Shown: positions 44,601 to 52,323, counted from the first letter of the stretch. The stretch: 64,000 nucleotides of DNA from Streptomyces formicae (GCF_002556545.1 NZ_CP022685.1:7790001-7854000), one strand, 5' to 3'. Notes: generated by a model not told the origin, from the letters alone. Numbers and translations: made by a program.

Positions 44601-45976
44601 TCGCCCGCGCGGCGGCGGACGGGTCCACCGGACTCGTCGCCTTCCTGGTCGGTGATCCCGACTCCACCGACCTGGCGGCGCTCCTCGGTGAACTGCGCAC
44701 GCATCTGCCGGAGTTCATGGTGCCGGGCCGCTTCGCGTGGCTGCCCGAGCTGCCGCTGACACCCAGCGGGAAGAGGGACGACGCGGCACTGCGGACCCTG
44801 CCGATCGGCGGGACGGAGGCGGCGCGGGGGCAGGCCCCCAGGGACGCGTACGAGCGGACGCTGGTGGAGCTGCTCGGCGGGCTCCTCGGCGTCGACGGCG
44901 TCGGCGTCCACGACGACATCTTCGCGCTCGGCGCCACCTCGCTCACCACCATGCGGCTCGTCGTCCTGATCGAGCAGCGGTACGGCGTCACCATCCCCAT
45001 CTCCGGGTTCATCGCGGCGCCGACGGTCGCCGCGCTCGCGGAACTCCTCCGCTCCGGCGGCGCCACGCTCTCCTTCGACCCGCTGGTGCCGATCCGCGCC
45101 GAGGGCGACAGGGTGCCGCTGTTCCTCGCCCACCCGATGGGCGGCAACGTGCTCTGCTACGTGCCGCTGGCCCGCCATCTCCCCGACGGGCAGCCGCTGT
45201 TCGCCTTCCAGGCGTCCGGCGGCGACCTCGGCACCGAGCCGCTGCGCACCGTCCCCGACATCGCCGCGAGCTACATCGAAGCGATGCGCGGGGTGCGGCC
45301 CCAGGGCCCGTACGTCGTCGGCGGCTGGTCCTTCGGCGGCTTCGTGGCCTTCGAGATGGCACGCCAACTGCGCGCCGGGGGACACGAGGTGGCCGAGGTG
45401 ATCCTCCTGGACACGGTCGCCCTCGGCCCGGCGGAGGAACGTCAGGGCTACACCGACGAGGCGCTGCTCGGCTGGTTCTTCTGGGAGCTGCTCCTGCTCG
45501 GCCGGGGCGGCGACTCGCCCCTTGAGGCCATCCCCGCCGAACTCACCACGCTGGACGAGAAGTTCGCCTTCATCGCGAGGACCGCCGCCGAGGAGGGCAT
45601 CCTGCCCGCGGACAGCGACGGCTCGCTCGTCGGCAGGCTCTTCGGGGTGTACGAGGCCAACTGGCGTGCCACGCAGCACTATCAGCCCGAACCCGGCGCC
45701 GACGACATCACCCTGATCCGCGCGTCCGAGCCGCTGCCCGGTGTCCTGCGGGCGATGCACGGCGCCGGCGGCACCCAGCACACCGACCCGGCCAACGGGT
45801 GGCACACCATGACCACCGGCCACGTGAAGGTCGTCCACGTACCCGGCGACCACCTTTCGATCATGGAGGAGCCGCACGTGGCCGACGTCGCCGCCGCGGT
45901 CGCCGAACTGGCCGAGTCGAGCACCGCAGAGAGCACTGCCGAGAGCACCGCCGAGAAGGGACAGCGACGTGCCTGA
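38636..45976 (+). CDS. Bimodular nonribosomal peptide synthetase (C-A-T-C-A-T-TE)
   Basis: A ~2,446-aa NRPS. Domains by residue: C1 ~28-455 (HHLLLDG at 162), A1 ~480-985, T1 ~1000-1065 (GGDSLLML), C2 ~1085-1530 (HHALLDG), A2 ~1545-2035, T2 ~2045-2115 (GATSLTTM), TE ~2130-2420 (GWSFGG). A1 pocket reads D-V-W-H-V-S-L-V-D-K, the serine code. A2 reads about D-V-Q-F-C-S-Q-V-V-K, like proline-type DVQ codes at the ends but unassigned. No epimerase. C1 leads the protein, so an acyl or aryl group from a separate carrier should cap Ser. The only canonical start is a TTG at 38636; an ATC at 38705, after AGGAC, gives a more natural N-terminus (ISTDKVQLSPYQ). Confidence 0.93.
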   Translation: MTTPGPSGPARSVTAPTREQDKLISTDKVQLSPYQRDIWFAESRAPGSPQFNGAVYERFTGAVDAELLRACFTRALERHDTFRLRFDDADGMPCQWLADTLRDDGEPVVDLVDLSAEPDPEAACRAWRERAMATPFALRDRRLFRATLLREGDDAVQLFLKGHHLLLDGRGAEVLHTELMEDYARRARGQEPRDRGPAPSVLAAVTGRDDYFAAQEYADDRAHHRRELALMEPNFFPRRPPASGSAFGLHAFTLPGAVVESIKESGTTPFAYIAAALGTWLARVHRSNQAVIGVPLLNRRTRAELTAVAQYANTLPLRVEVPEGKPLAGIAADVQDAVGDLQQHQRLPIGDLLRDLPADGSKERRLFDVTLSYLTLRTPLPLDGVERGGVSFTAPPHEQEALAVAVVGARGSSDLRVEVRYATDVFDGDLTVTSLVEHLTSLIAHGLDKPELPAGELYMLSAREQEDLQRFARGPRVPFADDTTLHALFEERVARFPDRTAVLGDDEQEHISYAELDALANQVARSLRSLRVGRDDRVAVLMERGPRMLAAVLGVLKSGGAYVPVDPGYPAARIGHILQDSGAKVVVTDTEAPDLPVPDGTPVCPVDDLMQGSAATPEPVAGPRDLAYVIYTSGSTGRPKGVMVEHRSVVNRLAWMQRALPIGEDDVLLQKTPISFDVSVWELFWWAIEGASVALPPTGAEKDPRRLLDAVAQHRVSVVHFVPSMLGPFLDLLEESPRHRALAGSLRHVVCSGEALPPGRVDQFNRVFAGVAGAPALTNLYGPTEATVDVCAHTCSADPERPVTRVPIGRPIDNTELYVVGPDGTPQPIGVPGELCVGGVALARGYLKRPGLTREKFVPAPFVEGGRLYRTGDLARWLADGTLEYLGRIDGQVKIRGNRVEPGEVRDALTRIPGVRDAAVVDRTSPARGTHLVGYWTGERDLDPRWLREQLAAELPEFMIPAHLPRIDAIPLTPNGKLDRRALPDPDTSRGEPGAPPRTETERVLAGIWADVLGAARVGIHDDYYALGGDSLLMLRLRALAERQGIHFSLNDLVWHPTVAELAAHATTGVADPTADLAPFALVSRVDRARITDAVDAFPLTRLQLGLVYHSLQSERSAVYHDVFRYRLAMAWDEKHFRAAFARLADRHPALRSSFDLGGFTEPLQLVHADAVGGLDVVDLRGRPARDAEDEIHAHIEQRRYHRYRFEQAPLYLFRAHVRDDGVDLVLGFHHALLDGGSVANLLTELLQDYLHALGADIGPVTDDAPPAAAHHVGGERVALADPAAREHWKTVTAGAEALRLDGFAAAGPPRGDDLVVRLVELPDDLVRGARELAREQALPVKSLLFAAYALTLRLFCGGSGGAEAPDVTTGLITHGRPEREGAERMVGLFLNTVPVRVTGTEGSWLDVVRELFRQERAGRPHQRYPLSAIQEDHGAPVLHTAFNYVHFHVLSEVLRLPDVRLEEFTTWEETDFQLLVNAFTHPVDGGVTLRIDGEGRSITPAQAELFGATYTDVLRRIVEEPDEAPDFAFLAEAEGERSGAGAPFDEDVVSLFRRQADRTPDAIAVSSSEHAWTYRELADRAERAAGRLIALGAEPGARVGIAMDRSPETIAAILGTAMAGAACVPLDTGYPAARIAAMVADAEPFRIIARAADAGALAGSLGEGAPLLTAESLFADETPRPPVPAAPISLESTAYILFTSGSTGRPKGVVMPHRSLANLIGWQIGAASAAGGAPTAQYAPLSFDVSFQEIYSTLCSGGTLRLVAEAERRDMPALLRMLDREGVARIFLPYVALQQLAEASAALGVVPRALRVICSSGEQLRVTDEIRALLAALPGAILENQYGPTESHVVAAHTLTGDPAAFPAIVPIGTPLTGTGVLVLDPKGRPVPTGVQGELFLTGAALADGYLGDPALTEERFVRLALPGGTRTAYRTGDLGRVLPDGALVYAGRADTQVKVRGYRVEPAEAEVALVRLASGPAGGGIKEAAVVARAAADGSTGLVAFLVGDPDSTDLAALLGELRTHLPEFMVPGRFAWLPELPLTPSGKRDDAALRTLPIGGTEAARGQAPRDAYERTLVELLGGLLGVDGVGVHDDIFALGATSLTTMRLVVLIEQRYGVTIPISGFIAAPTVAALAELLRSGGATLSFDPLVPIRAEGDRVPLFLAHPMGGNVLCYVPLARHLPDGQPLFAFQASGGDLGTEPLRTVPDIAASYIEAMRGVRPQGPYVVGGWSFGGFVAFEMARQLRAGGHEVAEVILLDTVALGPAEERQGYTDEALLGWFFWELLLLGRGGDSPLEAIPAELTTLDEKFAFIARTAAEEGILPADSDGSLVGRLFGVYEANWRATQHYQPEPGADDITLIRASEPLPGVLRAMHGAGGTQHTDPANGWHTMTTGHVKVVHVPGDHLSIMEEPHVADVAAAVAELAESSTAESTAESTAEKGQRRA

Positions 45977-47141
45977 GCGCACCAACCCCCGAGCCATCGT
46001 GATCGGAGCCGGCATCGGAGGTCTGGCGACCGCCGTGGCCCTGCGCCGCGTGGGCGTGGAGGTGGAGATCTACGAGCGGGCACCCGACCTGCGCCCCGCG
46101 GGCTTCGGCATCTCCGTGATGAGCAACGCGGTGGCCGCCCTGCGCGCCCTGGACATCGACCTCGGTCTGGAGAAGCGCGGCCAGACGATCCTGCACACCG
46201 AGATCATGACCGACAAGGGCCGCACCCTGCGCTCGCTGCCCCTGGAGAGCGCGGGCGACCGGCTCGGCGCCCCCAGCGTCGCGATGTACCGGGGCGACCT
46301 CCAGGCGGCGCTGCTCGACGCGCTCGGCGGACTGCCCGTCTCGCTGGGCGCCGTCGCCACCGGCTACGACACCACGGGCGACGGCGTCCGCGTCACGTTC
46401 GAGGACGGCAGGGAGGCCACCGGCGACATCCTGATCGGCGCCGACGGCATCAACTCCGCGATCCGGCGGGCCGTCACCGGCGACACGAGGGGCCCGCGCT
46501 ACGGCGGCTTCCTGTGCTGGCTCTCCGTCACCCCCTTCACCCACCCGAAGATCACCAAGGGGTTCAACGCGCACTACTGGGGCCTCGGCAGCCGGTTCGG
46601 CCTGCACGACGTGGGCAAGGGCCGCGCCTACTGGTGGGGCACCGTGAACATGCCCGCCGACGCCGCCCGCGACTGGGACGGCGACAAGGACCAGATCGTG
46701 CGCGCCTACGCGGGCTGGGCGGACGAGGTGCGCGAGGCGATCAGGACCACGCCGGTCGAGGACATCGTCGCCGTACCGGCGCAGGACAGGCCGTTCCTGG
46801 AGAACTGGGGCGACGGACCCGTCACCCTCCTCGGCGACGCCGCCCACCCCATGCTGCCCAGCCTCGGCCAGGGCGGCAGCACCGCCATCGAGGACGCCGT
46901 GGTGCTCGCGCAGTGCCTGGCGTCGCGCAAGGACCCCGTGGCGGCCCTGCGCGCATACGAGAAGCTGCGGCGCGCGCGCACCAGGGAAATGGTGGAGGTC
47001 TCCCGCAAGTTCGGCGGCTTCGAGCAGCTGGAGAACCCCGTGCTGCGCGCCGTGCGCGACGTCTATCTGCGCCACGCCCCCCAGTCCGTGCTCTTCAAGC
47101 CGTTCCAGCGGGCCCTGACGCCCCAACTGCTCGACGAATGA
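45969..47141 (+). CDS. Group A FAD-dependent aromatic monooxygenase
   Basis: A 390-aa flavoprotein hydroxylase of the salicylate/4-hydroxybenzoate type. FAD motif VIGAGIGGLATAVALRR at residues ~10-26, DILIGADGINSAIR near 155, and GDAAHPMLPSLGQGG near 285. It is followed by 3-amino-4-hydroxybenzoate genes, so hydroxylation of that acid, as CreL does in cremeomycin biosynthesis, is a fair guess. The GTG start overlaps the NRPS stop by 8 bases. Confidence 0.87.
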   Translation: MPERTNPRAIVIGAGIGGLATAVALRRVGVEVEIYERAPDLRPAGFGISVMSNAVAALRALDIDLGLEKRGQTILHTEIMTDKGRTLRSLPLESAGDRLGAPSVAMYRGDLQAALLDALGGLPVSLGAVATGYDTTGDGVRVTFEDGREATGDILIGADGINSAIRRAVTGDTRGPRYGGFLCWLSVTPFTHPKITKGFNAHYWGLGSRFGLHDVGKGRAYWWGTVNMPADAARDWDGDKDQIVRAYAGWADEVREAIRTTPVEDIVAVPAQDRPFLENWGDGPVTLLGDAAHPMLPSLGQGGSTAIEDAVVLAQCLASRKDPVAALRAYEKLRRARTREMVEVSRKFGGFEQLENPVLRAVRDVYLRHAPQSVLFKPFQRALTPQLLDE

Positions 47142-47164
47142 CCCATCGACCTACGGGAGCAGCC

Positions 47165-47587
47165 ATGAACCACCCCGATTCCGGCGCCGAGGCCAAAAGC
47201 GTCGTGCACCGTTACCTCAAGGCCCTGCGCGAACGCGATGCCGCGGCCATCCCGCAGCTCATCGCCGCCGACGCCGTCTACCGCATACCCGGCGACCACC
47301 CGGTGGCGGGCACCTGGAAGGGGCTCGCGGAGATCGCCGAGAACTTCCTGCTGCCCATGGGGGAGCGCTTCGACCCGACGGCCGACTACGCGGTCGAGGT
47401 CCTGCACGTCATCGCCGAGGGCCCCGAGGTGTCGGTCGAGTGCGTCACCCGGGCCACGACCCGGGACGGCGCGCCCTACGAGCTGGACATCAGCGCCCAG
47501 TTCACCGTCGAGGACGGGCGGATCACCAGCATGCGGGAGTACTTCGACACCCAGTACTTCGCCCGTACGCTCTTCGGCCAGGGCTGA
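47165..47587 (+). CDS. SnoaL-like small alpha+beta-barrel protein
   Basis: A 140-aa protein of the SnoaL/NTF2-like fold (VVHRYLKALRERDAAAIPQL at the start; AQFTVEDGRITSMREYFDTQYF at the end). Members are isomerases, cyclases or dehydratases of polyketide and aromatic pathways, and some are hydroxylation partners. It lies between an FAD monooxygenase and a GriI-type aldolase; it may act on the product of either. Confidence 0.82.
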   Translation: MNHPDSGAEAKSVVHRYLKALRERDAAAIPQLIAADAVYRIPGDHPVAGTWKGLAEIAENFLLPMGERFDPTADYAVEVLHVIAEGPEVSVECVTRATTRDGAPYELDISAQFTVEDGRITSMREYFDTQYFARTLFGQG

Positions 47588-47590
47588 CGG

Positions 47591-48424
47591 GTGACCGCCG
47601 CCCGCACCCGCTTCGGCGGGAAAGAGCTCCGTATGAGCAGGCTCTCGCGAAGGGCCGACGAACGCTATCTGTTCATTCCGCTTGACCACTCCGTCTCCGA
47701 CGGGCCGGTCGCCGACGCCGTCGAGTTCGACCGGCTGCTCGGCCGGATCGTGGCGGGCGGCGCGGACGCCGTGATCGTGCACAAGGGCCGTGCCCCCAGG
47801 ATCGACCCGCGCCATCTGCGCTCCTGCGCGCTGATCGTGCACCTCAGCGCGGGCACGGTGCACGCCGCCGACGAGAACGCCAAGGTGCTCGTCGGCGGCG
47901 TGGAGGACGCGGTGCGGCTCGGCGCCGACGCGGTCAGCGTGCACGTCAACGTGGGATCGGAGACCGAGGCGGCGCAGCTCGCCGACCTCGGCCGCATCGC
48001 CACCGAGTGCCAGCACTGGAACCTGCCACTGCTCGCGATGATCTACCCCAGGGGCCCCAGGATCGCCGACGCCTGCGACCCCGGCCTGCTCTCGCACGTG
48101 GTGAACATCGCCGTCGACCTGGGCGCCGACCTGGTCAAGACCTCGGCCGCCGCGCCGCTGCACCGGATGGCGGAGGTCGTGGCGAGCTGCCCGGTCCCTG
48201 TCCTGGTGGCGGGCGGGCCCGAGAACGGCGCGGACCTGAGCGGCTACGCGCGAGCCGTGCTCGACGCCGGATGCGCCGGACTGGCCGTCGGGCGGCGGGT
48301 GTTCACCAGCGCGGACCCCGAACGTCTGGTCCGCGACCTCGCCGAGACCGTGCACGCGCCGCGCGACCTCACGGACCTGCCGTCGCCCGTCGCCGGGCTG
48401 TACGACACGGTCGCCACGCTCTGA
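47591..48424 (+). CDS. griI: GriI-like class I aldolase (3-amino-4-hydroxybenzoate, first step)
   Basis: A 277-aa TIM-barrel DhnA/ADH-synthase family aldolase. PLDHSVSDGP near residue 30 and the Schiff-base Lys in ADLVKTSAAAP near 180 are present. GriI condenses aspartate semialdehyde with dihydroxyacetone phosphate, giving the C7N precursor of 3-amino-4-hydroxybenzoate. The adjacent DHQ-synthase-II homologue supports this over a role in aromatic amino acid synthesis. Start is GTG 47591; an ATG at 47633 is possible. Confidence 0.88.
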   Translation: MTAARTRFGGKELRMSRLSRRADERYLFIPLDHSVSDGPVADAVEFDRLLGRIVAGGADAVIVHKGRAPRIDPRHLRSCALIVHLSAGTVHAADENAKVLVGGVEDAVRLGADAVSVHVNVGSETEAAQLADLGRIATECQHWNLPLLAMIYPRGPRIADACDPGLLSHVVNIAVDLGADLVKTSAAAPLHRMAEVVASCPVPVLVAGGPENGADLSGYARAVLDAGCAGLAVGRRVFTSADPERLVRDLAETVHAPRDLTDLPSPVAGLYDTVATL

Positions 48425-48493
48425 CGCACGCGGGGCGCCCCGCCGCACCTCGCCCATGACTCTTCCCTGCCTCTTCCATCCCGAGGGACTCAC

Positions 48494-49612
48494 GTGAAAT
48501 TCGCCTGGATCGACATCCGTTCCGTCGCCCCCGAGCAGGTCGCCGCCGTCGTCGACGCGGCCGTGCACGCCCGGCTCGACGGCATCGTGGACTCCCACTC
48601 CGAGGTGCTCTCCACGCTGCCGCCCACGGTGCGCAAGGTGCTCCTGCCCCAGGGCGCCGCGCCCGAGGACGCGGCGGAGGGCGAGGGCCCCGACCTCGTC
48701 GCCGTGACCGTCACCGACGAGCAGGAACTCAACGCGCTGCGCCTGCGGTTCCTCGCGGGCGAGAAGTCGGCGACCGCGTACGTCGAGGTGACCGACCAGC
48801 GCACCCTCGACCTCGCCTGCGGAGCCGCCGCCGACCTGCCGTACACCGTGGTGCGCTTCCGCGACCCGACCAAGATCCCGCTGGAGATCGTCATCGCGGC
48901 CGCGGACCGCTCCGACGGCAGGCTGATCTGCGAGGTCGGCTCGGTCGAGGAGGCCGAGATCGTCGTCGGCGTCCTGGAGAAGGGCTCCGAGGGCCTGCTG
49001 ATGGCACCCTCCGGCGTCGACGACGTCTTCAAGCTCGCCGAACTCCTCGCCACCAAGACCGAACCGCTCGACCTCACCTCGCTGACCGTCGAGTCGATCG
49101 AGCACTCGGGCATGGGCGACCGCGTGTGCGTCGACACCTGCACGCACTTCGAGAAGGACGAGGGCATCCTGGTGGGCTCGTACGCCCACGGGTTCGTGCT
49201 CTGCGTCAGTGAGACGCACCCGCTGCCGTACATGCCGACCCGCCCGTTCCGCGTCAACGCCGGTGCCCTGCACTCCTACACCTACGGCGCCGACAACCGC
49301 ACCAACTACCTGAGCGAACTCCAGGCGGGCGCCACGGTGCTCGGCGTGGGCGCCGACGGCCGTACGCGCCGCATCGCGGTGGGCCGCGTCAAGCTGGAGT
49401 CCCGTCCGCTCCTGACCATCAAGGCGAAGTCCCCCGAGGGCGTCGAGGTCAGCCTGACCGTCCAGGACGACTGGCACGTGCGGGTCCTCGGCCCCGGCGC
49501 CGCCGTCCTCAACGTCACCGAACTCAAGGCGGGTGACCAGCTGTTGGGCTACACGCCGACCGACAAGCGGCACGTCGGCTGGCCCGTCGCCGAGTTCTGC
49601 ATCGAGAAGTGA
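48494..49612 (+). CDS. griH: GriH-like 3-dehydroquinate synthase II family protein
   Basis: A 372-aa enzyme of the archaeal-type DHQ synthase II family. Features: FAWIDIRS at the start, CVDTCTHFEKDEGILVGSY near residue 215, and NAGALHSYTYGADN near 255. In grixazone and related pathways GriH turns the GriI product into 3-amino-4-hydroxybenzoate. The GTG at 48494 is a firm start by family alignment. Actinobacteria make DHQ with the unrelated AroB, so this is a secondary-metabolism gene. Confidence 0.9.
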   Translation: MKFAWIDIRSVAPEQVAAVVDAAVHARLDGIVDSHSEVLSTLPPTVRKVLLPQGAAPEDAAEGEGPDLVAVTVTDEQELNALRLRFLAGEKSATAYVEVTDQRTLDLACGAAADLPYTVVRFRDPTKIPLEIVIAAADRSDGRLICEVGSVEEAEIVVGVLEKGSEGLLMAPSGVDDVFKLAELLATKTEPLDLTSLTVESIEHSGMGDRVCVDTCTHFEKDEGILVGSYAHGFVLCVSETHPLPYMPTRPFRVNAGALHSYTYGADNRTNYLSELQAGATVLGVGADGRTRRIAVGRVKLESRPLLTIKAKSPEGVEVSLTVQDDWHVRVLGPGAAVLNVTELKAGDQLLGYTPTDKRHVGWPVAEFCIEK

Positions 49613-49621
49613 GCGGGCCCC

Positions 49622-51043
49622 GTGGAGAGCGAAACCGACAACGAACCCCTCGCCGAGGAACTCGCGCGGGCGCTGGCCGCCCCGGCCGCCGAAACGGTCT
49701 GGGCGCGGGCCGGGACCGAGGTGACCTGGGACCGCCTTCGCGCTGAAGTCGCCGCGCTGGAAGAGGACTTCGCGGCGCGCGGCATCGGCCCCGGATCGGC
49801 CGTGGCCGTGCGGATGACACCGAGCTTCAGCTATCTGTGGACCGTCCTGGCGCTCTGGTCGCGCGGCGCACAGGTCGTCCTCGTCGACCCGCGCTCGACC
49901 CGGGCCGAGGTGGACAGGATGCTCGCCCTGTGCGCGCCGGGCCACCTGATCGACTCGGGCGACGCGGGGGCGGTCCGCGTCGAGTTCCGCGACACCTGCG
50001 CATCACGGATCACCGCGCGTCCCGAGGGGCGCGCGGCCCGCACCGCGCACGCGCTGATCCAGTTCACCTCGGGCTCCACGGGACACCCGAAGGCGATCGG
50101 CCGCACGGCGGCGTCCCTGCTCGCCGAACTCGACCGGTTCGCCGCCCTGCCCGAGATGCCCCGCGCCGGTGAACGGGTGCTGCTCGGCAACTCGCTGACG
50201 CACTCCTTCGGTCTGCTCGGCGGCGTGCTGCACGCGCTCCGCGCGAGCGCCACCCTGCTGTTCGCACCGGACGCCAGGCCCCGCACGCTCCTGACCACCC
50301 TCGCGGAACAGCGGGCGCACGTCCTGTTCGGCGTGCCCTTCCACTTCGAGCTGCTCACCCGCGTGTCCGCCCCGGTCCCCCTGCCCGACCTGCGCCTCGC
50401 CGTCTCCGGCGGCGAGGCGCTGCGCGTCGAGGTGTACGAACGGTTCGAGGAGCGGTACGGGGTCCGGATCGGCCAGGCGTACGGCATGACCGAGACCGGC
50501 ATCGCCGCCGTCGACCTGGCGGGGGCGCACCGGCCCCCGGTGGTGGGCCTCCCGGCCCCGGGCATGGAACTCGACGTACGGGCGGGCGAGTTGTACATCC
50601 GCACGGACGCCTCCCCGTACGCGTACGCGGAGGGCGGCGCGGCGGATCGGTACGCCGACGGCTGGCTGCGCACGCACGACCGCTGCCGCATCGACGCGAA
50701 CGGCGTGCTCTCGCTGCACGGCAGGACCGACGCCCTGGTGGTGGTCGGCGGGCTCAAGGTCGACCTCAGGGAGGTCGAACTGGCCCTGGCCGCGCACCCC
50801 GACGTCACCGAGGTGGTGGTGCTCTTCGAGAACGCCATCGAGGCGTTCGTGGGCGTGCGGGGCGGCACGGCGGCCCGCGACCTCCAGGACTGGTGCCGCG
50901 AGCGGCTCAGCCTCTACAAGGTCCCGCGCCGGTTCGAGGTCGCCCCCGCGATCCCGCGCACGAGCAACGGAAAGCTCCTGCGCGACCGCGACGCGCTCGT
51001 CGCCCGCATGGGCGCGGCCGTCCCGAGCGGGGCCACGGCATGA
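49622..51043 (+). CDS. AMP-dependent aryl/acyl ligase (short form)
   Basis: A 473-aa ANL ligase. P-loop FTSGSTGHPKAIGRT near residue 150, AYGMTETGIA near 285, and SNGKLLRDRD with catalytic Lys near 455. It is a paralogue of the ligase at 22907 by length and shared motifs (KxIGRTxxSLLAE, GGLKVDLxEVE). Placed directly after GriI/GriH and coupled to FabV and an ACP gene, it probably loads 3-amino-4-hydroxybenzoate or a derivative onto that ACP. A diazotase role is an alternative. Confidence 0.82.
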   Translation: MESETDNEPLAEELARALAAPAAETVWARAGTEVTWDRLRAEVAALEEDFAARGIGPGSAVAVRMTPSFSYLWTVLALWSRGAQVVLVDPRSTRAEVDRMLALCAPGHLIDSGDAGAVRVEFRDTCASRITARPEGRAARTAHALIQFTSGSTGHPKAIGRTAASLLAELDRFAALPEMPRAGERVLLGNSLTHSFGLLGGVLHALRASATLLFAPDARPRTLLTTLAEQRAHVLFGVPFHFELLTRVSAPVPLPDLRLAVSGGEALRVEVYERFEERYGVRIGQAYGMTETGIAAVDLAGAHRPPVVGLPAPGMELDVRAGELYIRTDASPYAYAEGGAADRYADGWLRTHDRCRIDANGVLSLHGRTDALVVVGGLKVDLREVELALAAHPDVTEVVVLFENAIEAFVGVRGGTAARDLQDWCRERLSLYKVPRRFEVAPAIPRTSNGKLLRDRDALVARMGAAVPSGATA

Positions 51044-52323
51044 TCATCCAGCCGATGACGCACGGCTCCCTCTGCGTCAACGCCCATCCGGACGGCTGCG
51101 CCCGGCGCGTGCGCGACGACATCGCGTACGTACGGGAGCGGCCGCTGCCACCCGGCGCGGCCCGGCCCCGCGCGGTCCTCGTCATCGGGGGCTCCGCGGG
51201 CCTGGGCCTCGCCACCCGGCTCGTCGCCGCCGTCGGCCTGGGCGCCGCCACGCTGAACGTGTGCCGCGAGAGCCCTGGCCTGCCCGGGCGCACCGGCACC
51301 CCCGGCTGGTACAACACGGCCGCCCTCGAAGGGGAGTTGGCCCGCATCGGGCGCTACGGCCGCACGGTCGTCGGCGACGCGTTCAGCGACGAGGTCAAAC
51401 ACCGCACGGCGCGCGCCGTCCGCGACGACCTCGGGCAGGTGGACCTGGTCCTCCACAGCCTGGCCGCGCCGCGCCGCACCCACCCGGAGACCGGCCGCAC
51501 GCACCGCTCGGCGATCAAGCCGCTCGGCGCCCCGTTCACGGCGAAGACCTACGACAGCGCCACCCGCGAGGTCGCCGCGGCGACCCTGGAACCCGCGTCC
51601 GACGAGGAGATCGGGGACACGGTCGCCGTCATGGGCGGCGACGACTGGCGGCGCTGGATGGACGTGCTCGGCGACGCCGGTGTGCTGGCGCCCGACGTCA
51701 CCACGCTCGCCTTCAGCTATCAGGGCAATGCCGCGCTCGCCCCCACCTACCGGGCGGGCACCCTCGGCCGCGCCAAGGAACACCTGGAGGCCACGGCCCA
51801 CGCGCTGCACGACCGGCTCGCCCCTACCGGCGGCCGTGCCGTCACCGCCGTGATGCGGGCGATGGTCACCCAGGCGAGCCGCGTCATCCCCGCCCAGACG
51901 CTCTACACCGTGATCCTCAGCCGGGTGATGCGCGAACGGGGCCTGGAGGAGGGCCCCGTCGCCCAGGCCCACCGGCTGCTCGGCGAGCACCTCTACCCGG
52001 GCTCCCCGGCGAACAGGTCGTTCCCCGGCGCGGACGAGCGCGGGCGGCTGCGCCTCGACGACAGGGAGCTGCGCCCCGACGTACAGGCCGAGGTCGACCG
52101 CAGGCTCGCGGAGGTCGACACCGGGAACATCGGACGGCTCGGCGACCCCGACGGGTACCACGCGCAGTGCCTGGCCCTCAACGGCTTCGGCCTGCCCGGC
52201 GTCGACTACGCGGCCCCGACGGACCCCGTCCGCGACCTCGGCGACCCGATCCACGTGGCGCCGCCGGCGCCCGACAGAGCCAGGAGAACCGCCGTGCGGC
52301 ACGAGCACGAGGCGGCCACGTGA
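51040..52323 (+). CDS. fabV: FabV-type trans-2-enoyl-ACP/CoA reductase
   Basis: A 427-aa single-domain enoyl reductase. The start IIQPMTHGSLCVNAHPDGC is the FabV signature, VIGGSAGLGLATR binds NAD(P)H, and the Y-x8-K catalytic pair is intact in TYRAGTLGRAK near residue 240. It should saturate a carrier-bound enoyl chain. It lies between a ligase and an ACP gene with ATGA/GTGA overlaps. No ketoreductase or dehydratase gene is nearby, so earlier steps may use primary FAS enzymes. Confidence 0.92.
   Translation: MIIQPMTHGSLCVNAHPDGCARRVRDDIAYVRERPLPPGAARPRAVLVIGGSAGLGLATRLVAAVGLGAATLNVCRESPGLPGRTGTPGWYNTAALEGELARIGRYGRTVVGDAFSDEVKHRTARAVRDDLGQVDLVLHSLAAPRRTHPETGRTHRSAIKPLGAPFTAKTYDSATREVAAATLEPASDEEIGDTVAVMGGDDWRRWMDVLGDAGVLAPDVTTLAFSYQGNAALAPTYRAGTLGRAKEHLEATAHALHDRLAPTGGRAVTAVMRAMVTQASRVIPAQTLYTVILSRVMRERGLEEGPVAQAHRLLGEHLYPGSPANRSFPGADERGRLRLDDRELRPDVQAEVDRRLAEVDTGNIGRLGDPDGYHAQCLALNGFGLPGVDYAAPTDPVRDLGDPIHVAPPAPDRARRTAVRHEHEAAT

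Noticed and set aside
45901..45960. TAES repeats at the NRPS C-terminus as a functional docking repeat
   Set aside because: The GAGAGCACTGCC-like repeat is short and reads as a disordered tail; no partner is evident.
41498..46015. Long antisense frames opposite the NRPS and other genes
   Set aside because: They are compositional shadows of GC-rich coding DNA, rich in Arg/Ala/Gly with no domain motifs.
48494..49612. Shikimate-pathway 3-dehydroquinate synthase
   Set aside because: Actinobacteria use AroB; this DHQ-synthase-II homologue next to a GriI-like aldolase is the 3,4-AHBA pair.
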